Assembly (NCBI RefSeq): GCF_030323145.1
Contig: NZ_CP100470.1
Location: forward strand, 3,575,001-3,639,000
Length of the DNA stretch: 64,000 nt
From: Mesorhizobium sp. C432A
Lineage (GTDB): Bacteria; Pseudomonadota; Alphaproteobacteria; Rhizobiales; Rhizobiaceae
Direction of reading: 5' to 3'
The stretch's first letter is position 1. Each line of letters starts with the position of its first letter. The notes below the pieces were generated by a model. It searched no databases. It saw only the letters and a list, made by a program, of their open reading frames with translations, and was not told where the DNA came from. Of this stretch, positions 56,804-64,000 are shown piece after piece. Both the position numbers and the translations under genes were made by a program.

Positions 56804-57131
56804 TCGCTCCATCGCCGACACCTTAGCTTTTCCTGAGGCAATCCGATCGATTTGCCCTTGTTGCGCCGTGTGCATCAACCTTCCCATTTTGCACCCGGAT
56901 TGGGATTTTGCCGGCGCCCTACGGGTTCATGCCGTCACCTGGATGAGGGAACACAAATTGACGTTAAATTAACACTGCCGTATGGTCGGATTATATGCTT
57001 AGCTTCTAATAGGCCCGCGTTGGCTGCCGAACATCGGCTGAGGCAACCATCTGCGGAGGGATTGACAGCGATGCAAAGGTATGAAAATTTTTGCACACAA
57101 AGATAATATTATCACCTGGGGAGGGGATGGC
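56804..57131. other. intergenic region before eryD
   Basis: 328 bp. No credible gene on either strand. The right half is AT-rich and holds the promoter/operator block at 56958-56986; a further AT-rich stretch at 57080-57115 precedes the ribosome site of eryD. Confidence 0.65.
56958..56986 (+). promoter_or_regulatory. promoter with palindromic operator before eryD
   Basis: -35 TTGACG (56958-56963), 17-nt spacer, -10 TATGGT (56981-56986). The palindrome GTTAAATTAAC (56963-56973) overlaps the -35/spacer border. TTGACGTTAAATT is identical to the promoter at 52642. Confidence 0.65.
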
Positions 57132-58145
57132 TTGAATTCCGGCGGAAGCGCAAACCGCGACCATGAGTCCAGCCTCGCCACGCGCGCGGCCTGGCTGCAC
57201 TATGCCGGTGGTCTGACCCAGGCCCAGGTGGCCAAGCGGCTTGGCCTGACCAGCCTCAAGGCGCATAGGCTGATCACCAAGGCCAACCAGGAAGGTCTGG
57301 TCAGGGTCTTCATCGACGGCGACGTCGCCGAATGCGTCGACCTGGAACAGCGCCTGATCGCCGCCTATGGGCTCCACTATTGCGAGGTGGTTCCCGATCT
57401 CGATCAGGACGAACTGCCGCTGAAGGGGCTGGGCATTGCAGGCGCCCAGTTCCTGAAGCGCGAAATCGATCGCGGCGAAGACATGCTGATCGGCGTCGGC
57501 CATGGCCGCACGCTTGCCGCCAGCGTCGAATATCTGACGCGCGCAACTGCTGCTCACATCCGTTTCGTCTCGCTGCTTGGCGGCGTGACGCGCAAATTCG
57601 CCGCCAACCCGCACGACGTCATGCATCGCCTGGCAGAGCGGACAGGCGCGCAGGCCTTTGTCATGCCGGTGCCTTTTGTCGCCAATACCGCCGAGGACCG
57701 TGAAGTGCTGCTTGGCCAACGCGGCATCAGCGATGTGTTCGCTCTCGCCAGCCGGTCCGACCTGATGTTCGTCGGAATAGGCACGGCCGAGCGGGAGGCG
57801 TCGCTGGTCGCCACCGGCATGATCGAGCCTTCCGAAATCGATGAGGTCAAGCGGGACGGCGGCGTCGGTGAATTGCTGGCGCATTTCTTCGACGACAAGG
57901 GGCGTCCGGTCGAAACGGCGCTGTCGGAAAGAATACTGGCGCTTCCGCGCGATCAGTTGAAGGGCCGCAGGATCGTTGCCGTCGCCGGCGGCAAGGTGAA
58001 GGTGCGCGCCATCAAGGCGGTACTCGAAAGCCGTTATCTCAGCGGCCTGATCACCGACGAATGCACGGCCCGCGCGCTGGTCGAGCTCGACGATGCAGCC
58101 GGGACCGCGAAGCGCTACGTGAACGGAGGAACTTCGAATGCGTGA
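57132..58145 (+). CDS. eryD: EryD-like SorC family sugar-binding regulator
   Basis: 337 aa if started at TTG 57132, which has GGGGAGGGG directly upstream; ATG 57081 would add 17 residues. N-terminal HTH (LHYAGGLTQAQVAKRLGLTS, LKAHRLITKA) and a SorC sugar-phosphate-binding domain (IGVGHGRTLAA, FVSLLGGVTRKFAANPHDVMHRLAE). It closely resembles EryD of Brucella, the erythritol-responsive repressor. It heads the operon with the importer and eryA. Confidence 0.87.
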   Translation: MNSGGSANRDHESSLATRAAWLHYAGGLTQAQVAKRLGLTSLKAHRLITKANQEGLVRVFIDGDVAECVDLEQRLIAAYGLHYCEVVPDLDQDELPLKGLGIAGAQFLKREIDRGEDMLIGVGHGRTLAASVEYLTRATAAHIRFVSLLGGVTRKFAANPHDVMHRLAERTGAQAFVMPVPFVANTAEDREVLLGQRGISDVFALASRSDLMFVGIGTAEREASLVATGMIEPSEIDEVKRDGGVGELLAHFFDDKGRPVETALSERILALPRDQLKGRRIVAVAGGKVKVRAIKAVLESRYLSGLITDECTARALVELDDAAGTAKRYVNGGTSNA

Positions 58146-58178
58146 CAACGGACAATCCGCACCGCTGGTGGTTGCATC

Positions 58179-58826
58179 ATGAGCGCGAAGGCCACCGCCC
58201 GGCAAGCTTCGCCCGGCCTGCGCCGGGTGCTTGCCGGCGCTGCGGTTGTGGTTCTGCTCGGCGCCATGGCGCTCGACACCAAGGTGATCAAGATCGGCTC
58301 TGCCGGCGATGTTCGCAACGCGGTGTTTTCGGCCGCCGACTACGGCAAGTCTGAATTTCCCAAGGTGCAGGCCGATGTCGAAGCGCGTGCCGCCGACGCC
58401 GCGACGGTGGCGGCGGCGATCGCCAAGGACAGGGCGACGGCCGAAAAGGAATATGGCGTGCCGGCGGGAGTCGGACCGGTCATCTCGGTCAAGTTCACCG
58501 GCGTCGTCGGCGAGGGAAAATCGGGCATCTACAAGGTCGCCGTCGACGGTTTGCCGGACACGTTGACCGTCCGCGTACAGACTGGGCCGGCGATCAACGG
58601 AACCGAGCTTCGCGACGCCACCGGCAAGATCACCTTTGGTCAGTTCACCAACCAGATCGAGTATCAGGACGCCGGCTCGGCGCTGAACAACGAGATGAAG
58701 AAGGAGGTGCTGGCGAAAGTCGATACCAGTGCCTTGACCGGCAAGACAATAGCGGTGGTCGGCGTCTTCAAGCTGGTCAATCCGAAGAGCTGGCTGGTCA
58801 CACCGGTGAGGCTGGACGTCAAATGA
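58179..58826 (+). CDS. DUF2291 family protein of the erythritol importer
   Basis: 215 aa from ATG 58179. One N-terminal membrane segment (about residues 15-32; no lipobox), then the DUF2291 domain (ITFGQFTNQIEYQDAGSALN and the closing PKSWLVTPVRLDV). Intact relative of the broken gene at 42955. Overlaps the ATPase start by 4 nt. The family travels with ribose-type importers and probably assists them; no function is established. Confidence 0.82.
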   Translation: MSAKATARQASPGLRRVLAGAAVVVLLGAMALDTKVIKIGSAGDVRNAVFSAADYGKSEFPKVQADVEARAADAATVAAAIAKDRATAEKEYGVPAGVGPVISVKFTGVVGEGKSGIYKVAVDGLPDTLTVRVQTGPAINGTELRDATGKITFGQFTNQIEYQDAGSALNNEMKKEVLAKVDTSALTGKTIAVVGVFKLVNPKSWLVTPVRLDVK

Positions 58827-60361
58827 CAATGGCTGCCGGCACAGAACCCGCGACTGGCGATGCCGTGCTTTCGGCGCGCAATGTCGTCATGTCGTATGGC
58901 GGCGTCCACGCGCTCAAGGGCGTCAACTTCGACATCCATCGCGGCAAGGTCACCACCCTGTTCGGAGAGAATGGCGCCGGCAAATCGACGCTGATGAAGA
59001 TCCTGTCCGGCGTGGTGACGCCGACATCCGGCGACATCGTGCTCGACGGCAATCTCGTCAGCTTTGCCTCGTCTTCGGACGCGCGCGATCGCGGCATTTC
59101 GATCATCCACCAGGAGCTCAGCCTGGCGCCGAATCTGAGCGTTCGCGACAACATCTTCATGGGCCGCGAACTGCGCACCAGAACCGGCCTCGACTTCGCC
59201 GAGGAGGCGCGCCAGGCGCGGGCGCTGATGGCCGACCTCGAAGAAGACATCGATCCGATGACCCTGGTCGAGGACCTGCGCCTGGGGCAGCAACAGATCG
59301 TCGAGATCGCACGCGCGCTGTCGGTCGATTCCCGCATCCTGATCATGGACGAGCCGACCTCCGCACTCAGTGCGACCGAGGTGGAGGTGCTGTTCAAGGT
59401 GATCCGCGATCTGACCAGCCGCGGTGTCTCCATCGTCTACATCTCGCATCACCTCGAAGAGGCGCTGCAGATCACCGACTACGCCGTCGTGCTGCGTGAC
59501 GGGGCGATCACGGCAACGGCCGAGGCCAAGGACATCGACCTCGAATGGATCGTCCGCAACATGGTGGGCGAGAATTTCGATCTCGGCTCGCCGCCGACCG
59601 GCCACGAGTTCGGCGCGGTGGCGCTGTCGATCGAGGATGTCAGCGTCACCGACGCTTCGGGTTCAGGCTACGTCGTCGATCATCTGTCGCTGGATGTCAA
59701 AGCGGGCGAGATCGTCTGCATCTATGGGCTGATGGGCGCGGGCCGCACGGAATTGCTGGAGGCCGTCGCCGGCCGTGTGCCCATGGCGGGCGGGCGGGCG
59801 CTGCTGGAGGGTGAGGACGTTTCGGGACTGACCATTGCCCAGCGCATCGCCCGAGGTCTGGTTCTGGTCCCCGAGGATCGCCAGCGCGATGGCCTGGTTC
59901 AGACCATGACCGTCGGCCGCAACCTGTCGCTTGCCAGCATCGAGGCATTCGCCAAGGGGCTCTTCCTCTCCCGGCAGAGGGAGCGCGCACTGATCGACGA
60001 TTCGATCCGCAAGGTGACCATCAAGACCGCGGGCGGCAACGCCATGATCGGATCGCTGTCGGGCGGCAACCAGCAGAAGGTCGTCATAGGCAAGATGCTG
60101 ACGACAGATCCCAAGGTCATCCTTCTCGACGAGCCGAGCCGCGGCATCGACGTCGGTGCGAAGGCCGAAGTCTTTCGCTTGCTCAGCGAGCGTGCCGCGC
60201 AAGGCCTGGCGGTCGTCTTCTCGACCTCGGAGGTCAATGAGTGCCTCAGCATCGCCCACCGCATCGTCGTCATGCGGCGCGGCAAGATTTCAGCCGAATT
60301 CGGCGCCAACGCCACCAAAGAGCAGATCATGGCCGCCTCCGGCGAAGCCGTGGTCGCCTGA
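58823..60361 (+). CDS. eryE: erythritol-type ABC transporter ATP-binding protein
   Basis: 512 aa, two ABC domains. Domain 1: GENGAGKST, LRLGQQQIVEIARAL, ILIMDEPTSAL. Domain 2: GLMGAGRTE, LSGGNQQKVVIGKML, ILLDEPSRGIDVG. Same design as the ATPase at 43595. It lies between an eryD-like gene and eryA, so the substrate is probably erythritol. Confidence 0.88.
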   Translation: MTMAAGTEPATGDAVLSARNVVMSYGGVHALKGVNFDIHRGKVTTLFGENGAGKSTLMKILSGVVTPTSGDIVLDGNLVSFASSSDARDRGISIIHQELSLAPNLSVRDNIFMGRELRTRTGLDFAEEARQARALMADLEEDIDPMTLVEDLRLGQQQIVEIARALSVDSRILIMDEPTSALSATEVEVLFKVIRDLTSRGVSIVYISHHLEEALQITDYAVVLRDGAITATAEAKDIDLEWIVRNMVGENFDLGSPPTGHEFGAVALSIEDVSVTDASGSGYVVDHLSLDVKAGEIVCIYGLMGAGRTELLEAVAGRVPMAGGRALLEGEDVSGLTIAQRIARGLVLVPEDRQRDGLVQTMTVGRNLSLASIEAFAKGLFLSRQRERALIDDSIRKVTIKTAGGNAMIGSLSGGNQQKVVIGKMLTTDPKVILLDEPSRGIDVGAKAEVFRLLSERAAQGLAVVFSTSEVNECLSIAHRIVVMRRGKISAEFGANATKEQIMAASGEAVVA

Positions 60362-60387
60362 CCACAGAATTTCCGGAGCCCCGACCC

Positions 60388-61521
60388 ATGAGCGATGTCA
60401 GCCAGGCCAGCAAACAGTCCAGCCCCAATGCGGGCGGAGAGGGCTTCGACGTGGCCAAGCTGCTGCTCGAAGGCCGGGCCTTCTTTGCCCTGATCGTCAT
60501 CATTGTCGTCTTCTCGATCCTGTCGCCCTACTACCTCTCGGTGGCGAATTTCCTGACCATGGCTTCGCATGTCGCCATCTTCGGGATTCTCGCCATCGGC
60601 ATGCTGCTCGTCATCCTCAATGGCGGCATCGACCTGTCGGTGGGGTCGACGCTCGGGCTTGCCGGCGTCGTCGCCGGTTTTCTGATGCAAGGCGTGACGC
60701 TGACCTGGCTCGGCGTCGTTCTCTATCCGCCGGTCTGGGTGGTCGCGGTGCTGGCCTGCATGCTGGGCGCCGCTGTCGGGCTGATCAACGGCGTGCTGAT
60801 CGCGCGGTTCAAGGTTCCGGCCTTTGTCGCCACGCTCGGCGTCATGTACATGGCGCGCGGCCTGGCACTGCTGATGACCAGCGGCCTGACCTACAACAAT
60901 CTCGGCGGCAAGCCGGAGTTGGGCAACACCGGTTTCGACGCGCTTGGCTTCAACCGTCTGTTCGGCGTGCCGACCGGCGTGGTGGTGCTGGCGGTCATCG
61001 CGCTGATCGGCAGCATCGTGTTGAACCGCACCCCGTTCGGGCGCTGGCTCTACGCCTCGGGCGGCAATGAGCGCGCCGCCGAACTGTCCGGCGTTCCGGT
61101 CAAGACTGTGCAGATTTCGGTCTATGTGCTTTCAGGCATCTGTGCCGCCATTGCCGGCCTGATCCTGTCCTCGCAGTTGACCTCGGCCGGACCGACCGCT
61201 GGCACCACTTACGAACTGACGGCCATCGCCGCCGTCGTCATCGGCGGCGCCGCACTCACCGGCGGGCGCGGCAACATTCGCGGCACCCTGCTCGGAGCCT
61301 TCGTCATCGGCTTCCTGTCCGACGGTCTGGTGATCATCGGCATCTCATCCTACTGGCAGACAGTGTTCACCGGCGCCGTCATCGTGCTCGCCGTGCTCCT
61401 CAATGCCGTTCAGTATCGCCGCCGTAGCAAGCTTCCAGCTTCGACGGGCGGCCAACCGACTTCTCAGAAACGGGGGAAGGCCGAACCGGCCAATCCTGCC
61501 CAAGGGAAGACTGCCAGCTGA
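60388..61521 (+). CDS. eryF: erythritol-type ABC transporter permease
   Basis: 377 aa from ATG 60388. CUT2 permease of about 9-10 membrane segments with NGGIDLSVGSTLGLAG and GGAALTGGRGNIRGT. The C-terminus has a hydrophilic tail of about 30 residues rich in Lys, Pro and Ala, not seen in the apiose permease. Starts 26 nt after the ATPase. Confidence 0.88.
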   Translation: MSDVSQASKQSSPNAGGEGFDVAKLLLEGRAFFALIVIIVVFSILSPYYLSVANFLTMASHVAIFGILAIGMLLVILNGGIDLSVGSTLGLAGVVAGFLMQGVTLTWLGVVLYPPVWVVAVLACMLGAAVGLINGVLIARFKVPAFVATLGVMYMARGLALLMTSGLTYNNLGGKPELGNTGFDALGFNRLFGVPTGVVVLAVIALIGSIVLNRTPFGRWLYASGGNERAAELSGVPVKTVQISVYVLSGICAAIAGLILSSQLTSAGPTAGTTYELTAIAAVVIGGAALTGGRGNIRGTLLGAFVIGFLSDGLVIIGISSYWQTVFTGAVIVLAVLLNAVQYRRRSKLPASTGGQPTSQKRGKAEPANPAQGKTAS

Positions 61522-61560
61522 CTGGCAGCAAGACCGCGTAAAATCATTGGAGGAATGTAC

Positions 61561-62502
61561 ATGAAAATCGTGCTTAGAAGTTTGCTTGCCGCCGCGATGG
61601 TGGTCGGGTTTAGCGCAGCCGCATCGGCCGCGGGCCTGATCTCGATCATCGTCAACGATCCGGCCAACCCCTACTGGCTGACCGAAGGCAACGTTGCCAA
61701 GGCCGAAGCCGAAAAGCTTGGCTATACGGCCAATGTCGCCGCCCACAAGGGCGACACCAATACCGAAAGCAATCTGATCGACACCGCCATCACCAACAAG
61801 TCGGTGGCGATCATCCTCGACCCGGCCAATGCCGATGGTTCGGTCGGCGCGGTGAAGAAGGCGATTGCCGCCAACATCCCGGTTTTCCTCGTCAATGCCG
61901 AGATCAACCAGGAAGGTCTTGCCAAGGGACAGCTCGTCTCCAACAACGCCCAGGGTGCGGCTCTCGGCGCCCAGCAGTGGGTGCAGGCGGTCGGTGAAAA
62001 GGGCAAGTATGTCGAACTGCTCGGCGCCCCCTCGGACAACAACGCCGCCACGCGCTCGAACGGCTACGCGACTGTGCTGAGCCAGTATCCGGATCTCGAA
62101 AAGGCCGCTTCGCAGGTCGCCAACTGGGATCGTACCCAGGGACACGACAAGATGCAGAGCATGCTGCAGGCCAATCCCGACATCATCGCGGTGATCAGCG
62201 GCAACGACGAAATGGCGCTTGGCGCGGTTGCGGCGCTGAAGGAAGCCGGCAAGCTCGCCGGCATCAAGGTCGGCGGCTTTGACGGCTCCCCGGATGCGGT
62301 TGCGGCCATCAAGTCCGGCGAACTGCAGTACACCGTGCTTCAGCCGGTGGCCATCTTCTCGGCCAAGGCCGTGCAGCAGGCCGACTCGTTCATCAAGACG
62401 GGCGCTACCGGCGCCACCAGCGAGAAGCAGCTGTTCGATTGCCTGCTCATCACCAAGGACAATGTGGACAAGTACACCGCACCCTTCGTGCTGTCGGAAT
62501 AA
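61561..62502 (+). CDS. eryG: erythritol-type ABC transporter substrate-binding protein
   Basis: 313 aa from ATG 61561 (GGAGGA 7 nt upstream; ATG 61555 is too close to it). Signal peptide ending near ASA-AGL. Type I binding fold: IIVNDPANPYWLTEGNVAK, VISGNDEMALGAVAAL, VGGFDGSPDAV. Clearly related to the binding protein at 41922. Fourth gene of the operon led by eryD; followed by a hairpin and eryA. Confidence 0.88.
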   Translation: MKIVLRSLLAAAMVVGFSAAASAAGLISIIVNDPANPYWLTEGNVAKAEAEKLGYTANVAAHKGDTNTESNLIDTAITNKSVAIILDPANADGSVGAVKKAIAANIPVFLVNAEINQEGLAKGQLVSNNAQGAALGAQQWVQAVGEKGKYVELLGAPSDNNAATRSNGYATVLSQYPDLEKAASQVANWDRTQGHDKMQSMLQANPDIIAVISGNDEMALGAVAALKEAGKLAGIKVGGFDGSPDAVAAIKSGELQYTVLQPVAIFSAKAVQQADSFIKTGATGATSEKQLFDCLLITKDNVDKYTAPFVLSE

Positions 62503-62512
62503 AAACCTGCTC

Positions 62513-62539
62513 AGGGGGTGTCCTTCGCGGACACTCCCT
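62513..62539 (+). other. intercistronic hairpin after eryG
   Basis: AGGGGGTGTCC (62513-62523), loop TTCGC, GGACACTCCCT (62529-62539): 11-bp stem with one G-U pair, without a long T-run. Likely attenuates or protects mRNA between the abundant binding protein and the kinase. Confidence 0.6.
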
Positions 62540-62613
62540 GGCTCTTCCATGGCTTCGAGACAACAAAGACTGCTCCTTGTGACTTGCCTTCATAACCATC
62601 CGGAACTTGCGGC

Positions 62614-64000
62614 ATGAAAGACCTGCTGATCGGGATCGACGCGGGAACGTCCGTGATCAAATCGGTCGCTTTCGATCTGTCGGGGCGGCAGCTCGCCATG
62701 GCATCGGTGACCAACAGCTTCGTCACGCTGGAAGGCGGCGGCGCCGAACAGGACCTTAATCAGACCTGGCGCGACATGGTGCTGACCGTTCTCGATCTGG
62801 CGACGAAAATTCCAGACCTCGCGCGGCGAACCGCGGCCGTCGCGGTCACCGGGCAGGGCGACGGCACCTGGCTGATCGATGGCGACGGCATGCCGGTCGG
62901 GCGCGCGTGGCTCTGGCTCGATGCGCGCGCCGGACATCTGGTGGACGAGATGCGCGGCGATCCCCGGGATCGCACGCGGTTCGAGATCACCGGCACCGGG
63001 CTCAACGCCTGCCAGCAGGGCGCTCAGCTCAGCTGGCTGAAGAAAAACAGCCCGGAAATCCTGGAGCGCGCCGCCACTGCCTTTCACTGCAAGGACTGGC
63101 TCTATTTCAAGATGACCGGCGAGCGCGCCACCGATCCTTCGGAGGGAACATTCACCTTCGGCGATTTCCGCGCGCGCAGCTATTCCGACGAGGTGCTCGA
63201 CATTCTGGATCTGACGTCGCACCGCCGCCTGCTGCCCCCCATGCTCGAAGGCACGACCGACCATCATCCGCTTTCTGCGTCGGCAGCAGGCGAGACCGGC
63301 CTGCTTGCGGGCACGCCGGTGGTGCTGGGCTACGTCGACATGGTCAGCACCGCGCTCGGCGCCGGCCTCTATGATCCAAGCGGCAATGTCGGCTGCACGG
63401 TCATCGGCTCGACCGGCATCCACACACGCCTAGCGCGCACTCCTGATGATGTCGTCCTCAACGACAATGCCTCCGGCTACACGATCGCCATGCCGGTTCC
63501 GGGCGCCTATGCGCAGCTGCAATCCAATATGGCGGCGACGCTCAACATCGACTGGCTGCTTGGCCTGGCGCGCGACGTGCTGACCGCCAGCGGCGCAAAA
63601 CCTTCGCGCGACGAGCTGCTGAAAGCGCTCGATGTCTGGGTCGAAGGATCGGAGCCGGGATCGCTGGTCTATCAGCCCTATATCTCGCTCGCCGGCGAAC
63701 GCGGACCGTTCGTTGACCCCGACGCACGCGCGGGCTTCATCGGCCTCTCGGTCAAGCACGGTTTTGGCGATCTGGCGCGCGCCGTTCTCGAGGGATTGGC
63801 CTTCGCGGCCCGCGATTGCTACCAGGCCATGGGCAGCATGCCCAGCGAGATCCGCCTGTCTGGCGGCGCGGCGCGCAGTCCGTCGCTGCGCCGTATTATC
63901 GCCGCGGCAACCCGCGCGCAGGTCAGAACCAGCAGCCGCCAAGAAGCAGGTGCCGCGGGTGCGGCGATGATGGCCGCGGTCGGGCTCGGCTTTTATCGCT
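62614..64000 (+). CDS. eryA: erythritol kinase, partial at window end
   Basis: 462 codons from ATG 62614 to the window end; the C-terminus is missing. FGGY kinase: LIGIDAGTSVIKSVAFDLSG, AVTGQGDGTWLIDGDG, FHCKDWLYFKMTG, CTVIGSTGIHTRLA and LSGGAARSPSLRRI. It is strikingly similar to EryA of Brucella along its length. It phosphorylates erythritol to L-erythritol 4-phosphate. Further ery genes are expected beyond 64000. Confidence 0.92.
   Translation, partial: MKDLLIGIDAGTSVIKSVAFDLSGRQLAMASVTNSFVTLEGGGAEQDLNQTWRDMVLTVLDLATKIPDLARRTAAVAVTGQGDGTWLIDGDGMPVGRAWLWLDARAGHLVDEMRGDPRDRTRFEITGTGLNACQQGAQLSWLKKNSPEILERAATAFHCKDWLYFKMTGERATDPSEGTFTFGDFRARSYSDEVLDILDLTSHRRLLPPMLEGTTDHHPLSASAAGETGLLAGTPVVLGYVDMVSTALGAGLYDPSGNVGCTVIGSTGIHTRLARTPDDVVLNDNASGYTIAMPVPGAYAQLQSNMAATLNIDWLLGLARDVLTASGAKPSRDELLKALDVWVEGSEPGSLVYQPYISLAGERGPFVDPDARAGFIGLSVKHGFGDLARAVLEGLAFAARDCYQAMGSMPSEIRLSGGAARSPSLRRIIAAATRAQVRTSSRQEAGAAGAAMMAAVGLGFYR

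Overview
This window is GC-rich chromosomal DNA of an alphaproteobacterium of the order Hyphomicrobiales (Rhizobiales), most likely Mesorhizobium or a close relative. Evidence: a RirA iron regulator with a rhizobial-type iron operator, an hmuPSTUV haem locus, an Lrp-type PutR next to a PutA without a ribbon-helix-helix domain, rhizobial intergenic palindromes, and an erythritol locus with EryA and EryD relatives. No rRNA, tRNA, CRISPR array, transposase or phage gene was recognised. The genus is inferred, not proven.

Layout. 1-6859: partial 2-keto-3-deoxygluconate kinase, a membrane-anchored FixH/YtkA-like protein with a MauG-type di-haem peroxidase, and putR/putA. 6947-8011: a glycosyltransferase. 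8057-17034: an iron/haem island (hmuQ-like haem oxygenase, tonB, a small exported protein, haem receptor, hmuP, a split hmuS, hmuTUV, rirA) with TGA-N9-TCA boxes at 12271 and 17193. 17330-27199: housekeeping and accessory genes (DUF445 protein, phasin, MaoC hydratase, MFS exporter with LysR regulator, MocR regulator with EamA exporter, Zn-alcohol dehydrogenase, and maleylacetoacetate isomerase plus a fumarylacetoacetase-family hydrolase). 27409-31092: a probable nitric-oxide signalling module (LuxR-type response regulator, hybrid histidine kinase, NosP-like FIST protein), interrupted by an AT-rich segment of about 0.4 kb. 31356-35228: a form II CO-dehydrogenase-like operon (S-L-M order) with repeat hairpins between its genes. 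35434-40347: acyltransferase, GNAT, CutC, cupin, membrane protein, AlkB, KTSC protein and a small exported protein.

40771-52568 is a D-apiose catabolic cluster: D-apionate oxidoisomerase, a sugar ABC importer, D-apiose dehydrogenase, D-apionate lactonase, a GntR regulator, a RuBisCO-like decarboxylase (OiaX) and a DUF1537 kinase (OiaK). 52804-56803 is a translationally coupled operon of FGGY kinase, DeoR regulator and glycerol-3-phosphate-dehydrogenase-like oxidase for an unidentified polyol. 57132-64000 is an erythritol locus (EryD-type regulator, DUF2291 protein, ABC importer, EryA kinase cut by the window end). From known biochemistry the apiose and erythritol routes meet at L-erythrulose 1-phosphate, which would explain why they are neighbours. 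The isomerases that finish the route to erythrose 4-phosphate are not in the window.

Two control signals not explained by the gene list stand out. A TnATnATACCAG motif lies before apnO, before the importer and before oiaX/GntR. A near-identical promoter (TTGACG, 17 nt, TATGG) with the shared block TTGACGTTAAATT lies before both the polyol operon and the eryD operon. Two genes, hmuS and the first DUF2291 gene, are each broken in a way that one missing C would explain; these could be real mutations or sequence errors.
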